A DNA stretch of 64,000 nt from Nocardia transvalensis NBRC 15921 (lineage in GTDB: Bacteria > Actinomycetota > Actinomycetes > Mycobacteriales > Mycobacteriaceae): positions 1 to 64,000 of the forward strand of contig NZ_BAGL01000088.1 of NCBI RefSeq assembly GCF_000308875.1, in the 5' to 3' direction. This document shows, piece after piece, positions 25,565 through 34,713 of this stretch. How positions within the stretch are numbered: position 1 is the stretch's first letter; every line of letters begins with the position of its first letter. A program made the position numbers and the translations under genes. The notes beneath the pieces were generated by a model. That model had not been told where the DNA came from. It saw only the letters and a list, made by a program, of their open reading frames with translations, and did not search any database.

Positions 25565-26887
25565 CTACGACGTGCCGAGGCCCGCGTACACCCATCCGGC
25601 GTCGCGCCAGCTGGCGCGTTCGAGACAGTTGCGCCCGTCGATGATGGACCGTCCGCGCACCACGGGGTCCAGATCCCGCGGGCGCAGGGCGGTGAATTCG
25701 GCCCATTCGGTGAGCACGAGCACCACGTCCGCGCGATCGCACGCCTCGGTGACGGAGGTGGCGTAGTTCAGGGTCGGGAAGACCTTGCGCGAATTCTCCA
25801 GTGCCTTCGGGTCGTACACGGTCACGACCGCGCCGTTCAGCTGGATCATGCCGGCCACGTTCAGCGCGGGCGAGTCGCGCACGTCGTCGGACTCCGGTTT
25901 GAAGGCCGCGCCCAGCACCGCGACGTTCGCGCCGAGCAGCGAGCCGCCGCACGCGCGGGCCGCCATATCGACCACCTTCGCGCGGCGGCGCATGTTGATG
26001 TTGTCGACCTCGCGGAGGAAGGCCAGGGCGTGGTCGGCGCCCAGTTCGCCCGCGCGGGCCATGAAGGCGCGAATGTCCTTGGGCAGGCAGCCGCCGCCGA
26101 AACCCAGTCCCGCGTTGAGAAATCGGCGGCCGATGCGGGCGTCGTAGCCGAGCGCGTCGGCCAGGACGGTGACGTCGGCCCCGGTGGCCTCGCAGACCTC
26201 GGAGACCGCGTTGATGAACGAGATCTTCGTGGCCAGAAAGGCGTTCGCGGAGACCTTGACGAGTTCCGCGGTGGCCAGGTCGGTCAGCAGGAACGGCACC
26301 TCGGCGACGAGCAGGTCGTCGTAGATCTCGCGCACGAGTTCCTCGACCCACGAGGAGTTCTCGCGGTCGCGGTCCACGCCGAGCACCAGGCGGTCCGGGC
26401 GCAGCGTGTCCCGCACGGCGAAGCCCTCGCGCAGGAATTCGGGGTTCCACGCCACCTCGACGTCGACGGACGCGGCGGCCCGGGCGCGGCGGCCCAGTTC
26501 CACGGCGGTGCCGACCGGGACGGTGGACTTGCCGATGATCACCGCGGGGCGTTCCAGCATCGGCGCCAGCGAATCCACCACGGCATGGACGTATTTCAGA
26601 TCGGCGGCGTATTCGCCCTTCTTCTGCGGCGTCCCCACACCGAGGAAATGCGCGTCGGCGTGCGCGGCCGCCTCCTCGTAGGACGTGGTGAACCGGAGAC
26701 GCCCGGCGTCCAGATTGCGGCGCAGCACATCCTCGAGCCCGGGCTCGTAGAACGGCACCACACCGTCGGACAGCTTCGCGACCTTACCGGGGTCGACATC
26801 GACCCCCACTACCTCGTGCCCGAGCTCCGCCATGCACGCGGCATGGGTGGCTCCCAGATATCCAGTCCCGAAAACCGTGAGACGCAT
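25565..26887 (-). CDS. udg: UDP-glucose 6-dehydrogenase
   Basis: 440 residues from ATG 26887 (MRLTVFGTGYLGATHAACMA), placing the NAD-binding GxGYLG at the extreme N-terminus as in the family. Further motifs are GKSTVPVGTA, EVAWNPEFLREGFAV, and the catalytic-cysteine loop LGFGGGCLPKD. It oxidises UDP-glucose to UDP-glucuronate with 2 NAD+. M. tuberculosis UdgA (Rv0322) is the same size and lies beside dcd; here dcd is 2.5 kb away with a YdcF gene and a permease between. Confidence 0.92.
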   Translation of the reverse strand: MRLTVFGTGYLGATHAACMAELGHEVVGVDVDPGKVAKLSDGVVPFYEPGLEDVLRRNLDAGRLRFTTSYEEAAAHADAHFLGVGTPQKKGEYAADLKYVHAVVDSLAPMLERPAVIIGKSTVPVGTAVELGRRARAAASVDVEVAWNPEFLREGFAVRDTLRPDRLVLGVDRDRENSSWVEELVREIYDDLLVAEVPFLLTDLATAELVKVSANAFLATKISFINAVSEVCEATGADVTVLADALGYDARIGRRFLNAGLGFGGGCLPKDIRAFMARAGELGADHALAFLREVDNINMRRRAKVVDMAARACGGSLLGANVAVLGAAFKPESDDVRDSPALNVAGMIQLNGAVVTVYDPKALENSRKVFPTLNYATSVTEACDRADVVLVLTEWAEFTALRPRDLDPVVRGRSIIDGRNCLERASWRDAGWVYAGLGTS

Positions 26888-27026
26888 GATCGATTGGTAA
26901 GCGCCACGGTTGGCCGCACCCCCACATCTGGGCGAGTCCCCGGGCAACAATTGATGTACACGAGGAAACCCCCAGCTCAGCTGGCTTTGCGAGGGGCGAC
27001 CACGGTGGTGGGGATAGCATCGGCGG

Positions 27027-27554
27027 GTGCGGTGGGGCCGGGTGGTGGGCGTGCTGGGGGTGGTCGTCGCCGTACTCGTGGTGGCGTTGTGGCCGGTGTA
27101 TGTGCGGCCGGAGGTGGACGAGCCCGCGCGAGCGGATGCGATTCTGGTGCTGGGCGGGGCGCACGATGGGCGCGAGGAATTGGGGCTGCGCCTGGCCCGC
27201 GACGGATACGCGCCGGTGGTGGTGTTCTCCGATCCCTACGAGCACAGCCCGCTGATGAACCGGATCTGTCACGGTGGCTACAGCTTCCGGGTCGAATGCT
27301 TCGATCCGCGGCCGCGCACGACCCTCGGCGAAGGGCGCGAACTCGCGGCGCGGGCCCGGGCCGGCGGCTGGCATCGGGTGATCGTGGTGACGTGGACGCC
27401 GCACATCTCGCGGGCGCGGTACATCCTCGGGAAGTGCTGGGACGGCGACATCCTGCTGGCGGACGCGCGGCCGCACATCTCGCTCCCGCGCTGGGCGTAC
27501 AACTTCGCCTACCAGTCGGCGGGGTATCTGAAGGCGTTCACCGAGAGTTGCTGA
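27027..27554 (+). CDS. YdcF/DUF218 membrane-anchored protein
   Basis: 175 residues from GTG 27027. One N-terminal membrane helix (about 4-24), then the DUF218 core starting ADAILVLGGAHDGREELGLR with TTLGEGRELAARA and RVIVVTWTPHISRARYIL. YdcF proteins have a Rossmann-like fold; related SanA-type proteins affect envelope permeability. It is divergent from udg (139 bp) and followed by an AGAAGC-TCG-GCTTCT hairpin at 27557. Confidence 0.75.
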   Translation: MRWGRVVGVLGVVVAVLVVALWPVYVRPEVDEPARADAILVLGGAHDGREELGLRLARDGYAPVVVFSDPYEHSPLMNRICHGGYSFRVECFDPRPRTTLGEGRELAARARAGGWHRVIVVTWTPHISRARYILGKCWDGDILLADARPHISLPRWAYNFAYQSAGYLKAFTESC

Positions 27555-27684
27555 TCAGAAGCTCGGCTTCTCATCCCATGATGTGACGTAACGGGTCCGT
27601 AACGGCGACGAAAAGCCGACTCTACATTCACCCACGACCCTCAGTCTTCGAGCCTGCTCTAACGAGCCGGATTGAGGAGTACTT

Positions 27685-29337
27685 GTGGTCGACGTAGATA
27701 CCCGCCCGGCGAACTCCGTCGCGGCGACGAAGGAAACGCTGGAGGATTACACGCTGCGCTTCGCGCCGCGCAGCTACCGCAAATGGAGCCCGGCGGTGGT
27801 CGGCGTCTCCGCGCTCGGCGGTATCGCCTATCTGGCGGATTTCTCCATCGGCGCCAATATCGGCATCGCCAACGGGACCGGTAACGCCCTGCTCGGGATC
27901 GGCATCTTCGCCGTCCTCATCATGCTGACCGGGTTCCCGCTCGCCTATTACGCCGCGCGCTACAACATCGACCTGGACCTGATCACCCGCGGCAGCGGCT
28001 TCGGCTACTACGGGTCGGTGGTCACCAATCTGGTATTCGCCTCGTTCACGTTCATCTTCTTCGCGACCGAGGGTTCGATCATGGCGCAGGGATTGGAACT
28101 GGGCCTGCACATCCCGCTGTGGCTCGGTTATCTGGCGTCGACGCTGATCATCTTCCCGCTGGTGATCTACGGCATGAATACGCTGGCCAAACTGCAGGTC
28201 TGGACGACGCCGCTGTGGCTGCTGCTGATGGTGCTGCCGTTCCTGTTCCTCGTTGTGCGGCATCCGGATTCGGTCGGCGCGTTCTTCGAATACGGCGGTA
28301 AGGACGGGGCCGGCGTGAGTATCACCGGCGCGCTGCTGGCCGCCGGGGTGTGTCTGTCACTGATCGCCCAGATCGCCGAGCAGATCGACTATCTGCGCTT
28401 CATGCCGCCGAAGACGCCGGAGAACGCGCGCCGGTGGTGGGGCTGGATGCTGCTGGCCGGGCCCGGCTGGGTGATCTTCGGCGCGATCAAGCAGGCGGTC
28501 GGCCTATTCCTGGCGGTCTATCTGATCGCGAATCTGCCCGGCGCGCAGGGCATCGCGAATCAGCCGGTGCATCAGTTCCTGGAGATCTACAAGGATATGG
28601 TGCCGTCCTGGCTGGCAATGACGCTCGCGGTGGTGCTGGTGGTCATCAGCCAGATCAAAATCAATGTGACCAACGCGTATTCGGGCTCGCTGGCGTGGAC
28701 GAACTCGTTCACCCGCGTCACCAAGACCTACCCGGGCCGGCTGGTATTCCTGGGCCTGAACCTGGCGATCGCGCTGATCCTGATGGAAGCCAATATGTTC
28801 GACTTCCTCAACGACATCCTCGGCTTCTACGCCAACTGCGGTATCGCCTGGATCGTCACCGTCGCAACGGATATCGCGATCAACAAATACCTGCTGAAGA
28901 TCTCCCCCAAACAGCCGGAATTCCGCCGCGGCATGCTCTACAACGTGAACCCGGTGGGCCTGGTCGGTTTCGGCCTGTCCGCGGTCCTGTCGATCATGAC
29001 CTTCTTCGGCGTCCTCGGCGAGACCCTGAAGCCGTACTCGCCCATCGTCGCCGTGGTCATCGCCTTCGTCGCCACCCCGCTCACGGCCCTGGCCACCAAG
29101 GGCAAGTACTACCTCCGCCGCACCGACGACGGAATCGACCTCCCGATGTTCGACGAACACGGCAACCCCTCCGGCGAAACCCTCCCCTGCGCGGTCACGG
29201 GCCTGGACTTCGAACGCCCGGACATGATCGCCTCCGCGATCCCGGGCCCGGAAGGCGAAATCCAATACATCAGCTCGCTGGCGTTGTCGACGGACAAGTC
29301 GGGCGGGCATGTGCTGCCGGACCATGAGGGGCGGTAG
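27685..29337 (+). CDS. NCS1-family permease (purine/cytosine type)
   Basis: 550 residues from GTG 27685 behind GAGGAGTACTT. About 12 membrane helices. The N-terminal FAPRSYRKWSPAVVGVSALG followed by GIAYLADFSIGANIGIANG is the nucleobase:cation symporter-1 signature; SQIKINVTNAYSGSLAWTN in helix 8 is also typical. The C-terminal 60 residues are hydrophilic. Likely imports purine, cytosine or a related nucleobase with Na+ or H+. Adjacent dcd and, at 49 kb, a nucleoside deaminase are consistent with pyrimidine/purine salvage, but the linkage is only positional. Confidence 0.85.
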   Translation: MVDVDTRPANSVAATKETLEDYTLRFAPRSYRKWSPAVVGVSALGGIAYLADFSIGANIGIANGTGNALLGIGIFAVLIMLTGFPLAYYAARYNIDLDLITRGSGFGYYGSVVTNLVFASFTFIFFATEGSIMAQGLELGLHIPLWLGYLASTLIIFPLVIYGMNTLAKLQVWTTPLWLLLMVLPFLFLVVRHPDSVGAFFEYGGKDGAGVSITGALLAAGVCLSLIAQIAEQIDYLRFMPPKTPENARRWWGWMLLAGPGWVIFGAIKQAVGLFLAVYLIANLPGAQGIANQPVHQFLEIYKDMVPSWLAMTLAVVLVVISQIKINVTNAYSGSLAWTNSFTRVTKTYPGRLVFLGLNLAIALILMEANMFDFLNDILGFYANCGIAWIVTVATDIAINKYLLKISPKQPEFRRGMLYNVNPVGLVGFGLSAVLSIMTFFGVLGETLKPYSPIVAVVIAFVATPLTALATKGKYYLRRTDDGIDLPMFDEHGNPSGETLPCAVTGLDFERPDMIASAIPGPEGEIQYISSLALSTDKSGGHVLPDHEGR

Positions 29338-29351
29338 CACAGACCACACGC

Positions 29352-29398
29352 GCGAACGCCGCACTCGGCCGGTACCGACGGCCGACTGCGGCGTTCGC
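29352..29398. terminator. Long hairpin between convergent permease and dcd
   Basis: GCGAACGCCGCA pairs perfectly with TGCGGCGTTCGC over 12 bp, with a further GGCCG/CGGCC pairing inside the 23-nt loop. No T-tract on either side; probable bidirectional terminator. Confidence 0.6.
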
Positions 29399-29409
29399 CG
29401 TGTGCGGGG

Positions 29410-29988
29410 TCAGGGGCGGGTCGGCTGAACGAAGTTCAGGTAGGCGCGGGAGGGGGTGGGGCCGCGCTGACCTTGGTACTTCGAGCCCGCGGCGCTGCTG
29501 CCGTAGGGGTTCTCCGCCGGACTGGAGAGGCGGAACAGGCACAGCTGGCCGATCTTCATGCCGGGCCACAGCGTGATCGGGAGGTTGGCGACGTTGGACA
29601 GTTCCAGGGTGATGTGGCCGCTGAAGCCGGGGTCGATGAATCCGGCCGTGGAGTGGGTCAGCAGGCCGAGGCGGCCGAGGCTGGACTTGCCCTCGAGGCG
29701 CCCCGCCAGGTCGTCGGGCAGCGTGCACACCTCGAGGGTGGAGCCGAGGACGAACTCGCCCGGATGCAGGACGAAGGGCTCGTCGTCGCCGGGCTCGACC
29801 AGGCTGGTCAGCTCGTCCTGCCGCTGGGCGGGGTCGATGTGGGTGTACCGCGTGTTGTTGAACACCCGGAACATCCGATCCAGGCGCACATCGATACTCG
29901 ACGGCTGGACCAGCTTCTCGTCGAACGGCTCCAGCGCGAGCCGTCCCGTGGCCAGTTCGGCACGTATGTCGCGATCGGATAGCAGCAC
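29410..29988 (-). CDS. dcd: dCTP deaminase
   Basis: 192 residues from GTG 29988, which gives VLLSDRDIRAEL, matching the N-terminus of M. tuberculosis Dcd (190 residues). Conserved blocks: VQPSSIDVRLDRMFRVFNN, HPGEFVLGSTLE, GRLEGKSSLGRLGLLTHSTA, FIDPGFSGHITLELSN and the C-terminal GSKYQGQRGPTPS. It converts dCTP to dUTP (in mycobacteria directly to dUMP, bifunctional), feeding dTMP synthesis. A longer upstream reading frame exists but overlaps the next gene's end and lacks similarity. Confidence 0.92.
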   Translation of the reverse strand: MLLSDRDIRAELATGRLALEPFDEKLVQPSSIDVRLDRMFRVFNNTRYTHIDPAQRQDELTSLVEPGDDEPFVLHPGEFVLGSTLEVCTLPDDLAGRLEGKSSLGRLGLLTHSTAGFIDPGFSGHITLELSNVANLPITLWPGMKIGQLCLFRLSSPAENPYGSSAAGSKYQGQRGPTPSRAYLNFVQPTRP

Positions 29989-30041
29989 GCCGAAGAGCCT
30001 AATGACCCCGCCGCGGGCCGCGGCAACCGCACGCCCGATGG

Positions 30042-31124
30042 TTACAGCGGCGTCCGCATGAGCACGACGTTGTACTGGTTGTGCATGGTCACCAGGTAGT
30101 ACAGGTCGCTGCCGGTCTGGTACGGGTAGATCATCGGCGCGTACGCGGTGGGCAGCTCGCGGGTGTCGATGAGGACGCGCGCCGGGCTCCACGGCCCCTC
30201 GGGCGAAGGCGCGGTGCGCATCACGACCGAGTTGTTCCGGTCGGTGGTCATCATGACGTACTGGCCCAGATACTGGTTCCACATGACCGACAGCTCGCCG
30301 ACGTCGCCCACGATGGGCTTGGCCGCGTTGACGTCGTTCAGCTTCCAGGCGCCGCCGTCCCAGTACTCGTAGGCGTCGATATTGGCGATATCGGCCTCCT
30401 TGACGCGCGAGACGAAGCCGTCGTTCTCACGCCCGGCCGGGGTGCCGTAGCGGTAGACGTAACCGTCGGCCTTGAGGTACGCCGCCTGCTGGAAGTTGTG
30501 GAAGCCGCCCTCGTCCGCGCGACGGGTGGTGGGCAGCTGCGCCCACGTCTGCCCGCCGTCACCGGAGACGGCCATCGTCGAGAAGTTGGTGTCCCAGTGG
30601 CCGTTCGCGCCCCACTCCCGCACCGACATCATGTTCATGTACTGCACGCCGCCCACCGAGATGCCGGCGGTCGGGATGAAGCTGATCTCGATGCCCGGGA
30701 TCTTCGGGCTGGGCAGGGGGTTGTCGACGAAGCTCGTATAGCGGATGCCGCCCGCCGGATCGGCGCCCGCGGGGCTGCGGAACAGCACATTGGACCGCCA
30801 CGCCCACACGCTGCCCGCGAGCAGGTTCGGCATACCCAGGCCGGCGGTGTCGCCGTAGGCGGTCATCATCTGACCGCGGCCGTCGTCCCACATGATGCCC
30901 AGATCCGCGCCGAGCACGTTGTTGTCCTGGGTGCGGTTCGGTGAGGCCATGCCCGTCATCTGGTACACGGCCTGGGTGGCGCCGCCGAGATGGGGCAGCC
31001 CGTTGACACCGTTGAGCCCCGGGATCGGATTGATGTTGTTGGGGTCGGCTCCCGCCGGCGAGGCCGACAGGGTCAGCAGCGCGACCGCCGCGCAAGCTCC
31101 CGCGAGTGCGGTCAGTCGATTCAT
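30042..31124 (-). CDS. Secreted DUF4185-like beta-propeller protein, copy 1
   Basis: 360 residues from ATG 31124 with a strong GGAAGGGGAA site. Signal peptide (1-26, ending PAGA-DP) then DPNNINPIPGLNGVNGLPHL. Repeated motifs such as LGIMWDDGRGQMMTAYGDTA and GELSVMWNQYLGQYVMMTTD indicate a five-bladed, glycosyl-hydrolase-like propeller (DUF4185). Neighbours: dcd 53 bp downstream on the same strand, fadE5 upstream. Sister gene at 34714 is about 60% similar by eye. The substrate is unknown; an extracellular carbohydrate-binding or hydrolytic role is inferred. Confidence 0.8.
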   Translation of the reverse strand: MNRLTALAGACAAVALLTLSASPAGADPNNINPIPGLNGVNGLPHLGGATQAVYQMTGMASPNRTQDNNVLGADLGIMWDDGRGQMMTAYGDTAGLGMPNLLAGSVWAWRSNVLFRSPAGADPAGGIRYTSFVDNPLPSPKIPGIEISFIPTAGISVGGVQYMNMMSVREWGANGHWDTNFSTMAVSGDGGQTWAQLPTTRRADEGGFHNFQQAAYLKADGYVYRYGTPAGRENDGFVSRVKEADIANIDAYEYWDGGAWKLNDVNAAKPIVGDVGELSVMWNQYLGQYVMMTTDRNNSVVMRTAPSPEGPWSPARVLIDTRELPTAYAPMIYPYQTGSDLYYLVTMHNQYNVVLMRTPL

Positions 31125-31225
31125 GCTTCCGTTCCCCTTCCGGTTTCAGGTCACGCCGAAGGTATTGTGCCCGTTCCGCGTGATCGATGTGAGGCGTGTC
31201 CACGGCAACATAGATCACATCGCTG

Positions 31226-31237
31226 TCACAGCTGTGA
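31226..31237. promoter_or_regulatory. TCACAGCTGTGA palindrome upstream of DUF4185 copy 1
   Basis: A perfect 12-bp palindrome about 100 bp before the start at 31124. TGTGA elements nearby on the minus strand (TGTGACAGCGATGTGATC) resemble half-sites of CRP/GlxR-type regulators, but the spacing differs from TGTGA-N6-TCACA. Confidence 0.35.
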
Positions 31238-31251
31238 ATCGTTACGAAAAC

Positions 31252-31290
31252 AAGGCCCCGCAGCCGGTGCGAATCCGGTTGCGGGGCCTT
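31252..31290 (-). terminator. Rho-independent terminator of fadE5
   Basis: AAGGCCCCGCA pairs with TGCGGGGCCTT (11 bp), extended by CCGG/CCGG in the loop, and on the minus strand is followed by GTTTTCG. It lies 29 bp past the fadE5 stop. Confidence 0.88.
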
Positions 31291-31319
31291 ATTTTCCGGC
31301 GCTCAGCGCGGACGTGCGA

Positions 31320-33146
31320 TCAGAACGCCGCCTCGTCGAGCTCCATGATGTCGTTGTCCAGGTTGGACAGCACCGCGCGCGTCGCGGTCAGTTCGGGCAG
31401 CACGTTACGCGCGAAGAACTGCGCGGTGGCCACCTTGCCCTGGTAGAACGGCTCGGTCGACCCGTTGTCGAGGGCCTTGATCGCGACCTCGGCCTGCTGC
31501 AGCAGCTGCCAGCCGATCAGCAGATCGCCGACCGACAGCAGGAACCGCACCGACCCGAGACCGACCTTGTACAGCTCGTCCGGGTTCTCCTGCGCACCCA
31601 TCAGGTGCCCGGTGAGGGTCGCGGCCATGCCCTGCACGTCCTCCAGCGCGGTGGCCAGCAGCTTGCGCTCGGCCTTGAGCCGGCCGTTGCCGCCCTCGCG
31701 CTCGATGAACTTCTGGATCTGCCCGGCCACGTGCGCCAGCGCCACACCACGGTCACGCGCGATCTTGCGGAAGAAGAAGTCCTGCGCCTGGATCGCGGTG
31801 GTGCCCTCGTAGAGCGAGTCGATCTTCGCGTCGCGGATGTACTGCTCGATCGGGTAGTCCTGCAGGAAGCCCGAACCACCGAACGTCTGCAGCGACTCGG
31901 TCAGGTACTGGTAGGCCCGCTCCGAGCCGACGCCCTTCACGATCGGCAGCAGCAGATCGTTCACGCGCGCGGCCAGATCGGCGTCCGCACCCGAAACCTG
32001 CTCGGCGACAACGGCGTCCTGATGCGCCGCGGTGTACAGGTACACCGCGCGCAACCCCTCCGCATACGCCTTCTGCATCGCCAGGCTCCGGCGTACGTCG
32101 GGATGGTGGGTGATGGTGACGCGCGGCGCCGCCTTGTCGGTCATCTTGGTCAGGTCCGCGCCCTGGACACGCTGCTTGGCGTAGTCCAGCGCGTTCAGGT
32201 ACCCGGTCGACAGGGTGGCGATGGCCTTGGTGCCGACCATCATCCGAGCGTGCTCGATGACCTCGAACATCTGCGCGATGCCGTTGTGCACCTCACCGAC
32301 GAGCCAGCCCTTGGCCGGGACGCCGTGGCCACCGAAGGTGACCTCACAGGTGGCCGAGACCTTCAGGCCCATCTTGTGCTCGACGTTGGTGACGAACACG
32401 CCGTTGCGCTCGCCCAGCTCACCGGTTTCGTGGTCGAAGTGGAACTTCGGCACGAAGAACAGCGACAGGCCCTTGGTGCCCGGCCCGGCGCCCTCGGGGC
32501 GAGCCAGCACCAGATGCATGATGTTCGGGAACAGATCGTCGGCATCGGCCGAGGTGATGAACCGCTTCACGCCCTCGATGTGCCAGGAGCCGTCCTCCTG
32601 CTGAACCGCCTTGGTGCGGCCCGCGCCGACATCCGAACCGGCGTCGGGCTCGGTGAGGACCATGGTCGAGCCCCAGCCGTTCTCGACGGCGATCTTGGCC
32701 CAGCCCTTCTGCTCCTCGGTGGCGTTGTTGAAGAAGATGTTGGCGAAGCCCGGGCCCGCGGCGTACATGAACGCGGCCGGGTTGGCGCCCAGCACCAGCT
32801 CGCCGATCGCCCAGTAGGCGGCGCGCGGAACCTTGATGCCGCCCAGCTCCTCGGCGACGGCGTAGGAGTCCCAGCCGCCCTCCTGCAGGGTCCGGTAGCT
32901 CTTCTTGAACGACTCGGGGAGCGACACGGTGTGCGTCTCCGGGTCGAAGACCGGCGGGTTGCGGTCGGCGTCGGCGAACGACTCGGCCAGCGGACCCTCG
33001 GCGAGGCGGCGAACCTCGCTGATCATCTCCTTGACGGTGTCGGTGTCCAGGTCGCCGAACGACCCGCCGTCCAGAATGGAACCGAGGCCCAGGACCTCGA
33101 AGAGGTTGAACTCCAGGTCGCGGACGTTGCTCTTGTAGTGACCCAT
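31320..33146 (-). CDS. fadE5: Acyl-CoA dehydrogenase FadE5
   Basis: 608 residues from ATG 33146 behind GGAGAGAAAA. Starts MGHYKSNVRDLEFNLFEVLG, the N-terminal extension of the FadE5/DUF1974-type acyl-CoA dehydrogenases; MVLTEPDAGSDVGAGRTKAV and QTFGGSGFLQDYPIEQYIRD are flavin and active-site blocks. M. tuberculosis FadE5 (Rv0244c) has 611 residues. It is FAD-dependent, makes 2-enoyl-CoA from acyl-CoA and passes electrons to ETF, hence functionally to EtfD encoded at 13.7 kb. In M. tuberculosis it adjoins fadA2/fabG4; here those are 30 kb away, yet the promoter carries the same palindromes. Confidence 0.92.
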   Translation of the reverse strand: MGHYKSNVRDLEFNLFEVLGLGSILDGGSFGDLDTDTVKEMISEVRRLAEGPLAESFADADRNPPVFDPETHTVSLPESFKKSYRTLQEGGWDSYAVAEELGGIKVPRAAYWAIGELVLGANPAAFMYAAGPGFANIFFNNATEEQKGWAKIAVENGWGSTMVLTEPDAGSDVGAGRTKAVQQEDGSWHIEGVKRFITSADADDLFPNIMHLVLARPEGAGPGTKGLSLFFVPKFHFDHETGELGERNGVFVTNVEHKMGLKVSATCEVTFGGHGVPAKGWLVGEVHNGIAQMFEVIEHARMMVGTKAIATLSTGYLNALDYAKQRVQGADLTKMTDKAAPRVTITHHPDVRRSLAMQKAYAEGLRAVYLYTAAHQDAVVAEQVSGADADLAARVNDLLLPIVKGVGSERAYQYLTESLQTFGGSGFLQDYPIEQYIRDAKIDSLYEGTTAIQAQDFFFRKIARDRGVALAHVAGQIQKFIEREGGNGRLKAERKLLATALEDVQGMAATLTGHLMGAQENPDELYKVGLGSVRFLLSVGDLLIGWQLLQQAEVAIKALDNGSTEPFYQGKVATAQFFARNVLPELTATRAVLSNLDNDIMELDEAAF

Positions 33147-33225
33147 TTTTCTCTCCGTTGAGGTTAGGTGCGGTCCGGTTGTGCCGTTCCCGCCCGTTGT
33201 CTCCATCGGGTAGCCGTCAGCCTGC

Positions 33226-33266
33226 TACTCGCGGGTAACTTACACCGTATATTACCGACGGGTAAT
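33226..33266 (-). promoter_or_regulatory. Two TTAC-N6-GTAA-type operators upstream of fadE5
   Basis: CTAC-TCGCGG-GTAA (33226-33239, one mismatch) and TTAC-CGACGG-GTAA (33253-33266, perfect) lie 80-120 bp before the fadE5 start, offset by 27 bp. The sequence between, AACTTACACCGTATATTACC, is AT-richer and may hold the promoter. Confidence 0.7.
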
Positions 33267-33369
33267 GCAAGTTTCCAAGGAATGCGCAACCGATGTGACG
33301 CGATGAACAGTGCGGTGCGGTTACGGCGGTGCGCCCGGACGCGCGCCGCGAGGCGAGTTACCGTGAGGC

Positions 33370-33972
33370 GTGCGCCTCGAAACCAGTGCGGGACCTGCGG
33401 AGATCGAACTCGACCGGCCGCGTGGGGCGGCGTTTCTGCTGTTGCTCACACACGGTTCGGGCGGCGGGGTCGACGCGAAGGATCTCCTCGCCGTCCGGGA
33501 CCGCGCGGTGGATCTCGGCGGGGCCGTGGCCCGCGTCGTACAGCCCTACCGGGTCGCGGGGCGCCGGGCGCCCGGCTCGGCGACCGTGCAGGACGCGGCG
33601 TGGCTCGAGGTCGTGGCCGCGCTGCGCAAGCGGGTGCGCGGGGTTCCGCTGATCCAGGGCGGGCGCAGCAACGGCGCCCGGGTCGCCTGCCGCACCGCGG
33701 TCCAGGCGCGCGTGAAAGGCGTTGTGGCCCTGTCATTCCCGCTGCACCCACCGGGTAAGCCGGAGAAGACCCGCCGCGACGAGCTGCTGGCCGCGCGGCC
33801 GATCGACGTCCTGGTGATCAACGGCGCCCGCGACCCGTTCGGCATCCCGGACGCCGCCGACGCCGCCCAGGTCACCGTCGTCCCCAACCAGCCCCATTCG
33901 TTCCGCGGCGGCTTCGACCTCATCACGGAGACTGTCGAACCGTGGTTGCGCCGCTGGTCAGCCAAGGGGTGA
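33370..33972 (+). CDS. Alpha/beta-hydrolase-family protein (KANL3/Tex30-like)
   Basis: 200 residues from GTG 33370. LLLLTHGSGGGVDAKDL supplies the oxyanion region, GGRSNGARVAC the nucleophile elbow (Ser), NGARDPFGIPD the acid turn and PNQPHSF the histidine. This compact arrangement matches the KANL3/Tex30-like subfamily of small hydrolases. Its last 15 bp overlap the 3' end of the convergent methyltransferase gene. Substrate unknown. Confidence 0.75.
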   Translation: MRLETSAGPAEIELDRPRGAAFLLLLTHGSGGGVDAKDLLAVRDRAVDLGGAVARVVQPYRVAGRRAPGSATVQDAAWLEVVAALRKRVRGVPLIQGGRSNGARVACRTAVQARVKGVVALSFPLHPPGKPEKTRRDELLAARPIDVLVINGARDPFGIPDAADAAQVTVVPNQPHSFRGGFDLITETVEPWLRRWSAKG

Positions 33973-34677
33973 GTCGGCGGGCCCGGCTTCCACCGCCTGC
34001 TGTTCCAGGTCGGGGACGGTTCTCGTCGCGACGACCAGGGCGTCTATGGCATCGCCCGCCTCCGTGGGCCGGAGGATGCGGTCGGCGACGCGGATGCGGA
34101 TGTGGTCGACGCCCTCGGCCAGGTCGGCCATGATGTCGTTCGGCGTGAACAGGATCGACGGGTCCTGCGGCCCGCCGTGCCCCTCGGTGATGTTGGTGGA
34201 GTCGTGGCCGAGGACGAGCAGCGTGCCGCCGGGCGAGAGCATGTCGGCCAGCCGCTGCAGCAGGCCGCGGCGCTGCTCGGCGGGCAGATGCAGGTAGGCC
34301 AGCAGGATCAGCTCGAACGGGCCGGTGATGCCCGCCGCGTCCGGATCGGTGACGTCGGCGCACTGCCAGGTGACGCGGCCACGCACCGACCGCGACAGCC
34401 GCGACGCGACCGTCCGCCCCTTATCGATGCCGACCTGCGAGAAGTCCACCGCCCGGACCTCCCAGCCGTGCGTGGCCAGCCACAGGGCGTTGCGCCCCTC
34501 GCCACAGCCCAGATCGAGCGCCCGCGGCAGGGCGGGCGGCTCCGCACCGGGCGCGTCCGGAAGCAACGGCGTCCGCCGCTCCAGCCCGAACACATGCTCG
34601 ACCACGGTGCCGTTCGGCGGTGCGCCCCACACCAATTCGCTCTGCGCATACCGCGCGTCCCAGTCGGCCGCCTCCAT
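33958..34677 (-). CDS. Class I SAM-dependent methyltransferase
   Basis: 239 residues from ATG 34677. MEAADWDARYAQSELVWGAP opening and motif I LDLGCGEGRNALWLATHGW are typical of TehB/thiopurine-like methyltransferases, with VDFSQVGIDKGR (motif II) and GPFELILLAYLHLP (motif IV). Residues from about 200 form a short acidic tail. The small-molecule acceptor is unknown. Convergent overlap of 15 bp with the hydrolase. Confidence 0.85.
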   Translation of the reverse strand: MEAADWDARYAQSELVWGAPPNGTVVEHVFGLERRTPLLPDAPGAEPPALPRALDLGCGEGRNALWLATHGWEVRAVDFSQVGIDKGRTVASRLSRSVRGRVTWQCADVTDPDAAGITGPFELILLAYLHLPAEQRRGLLQRLADMLSPGGTLLVLGHDSTNITEGHGGPQDPSILFTPNDIMADLAEGVDHIRIRVADRILRPTEAGDAIDALVVATRTVPDLEQQAVEAGPADSPLG

Positions 34678-34713
34678 GGAACCGAGTCTATGGTGCCGTC
34701 GCCGGGGAGCGGA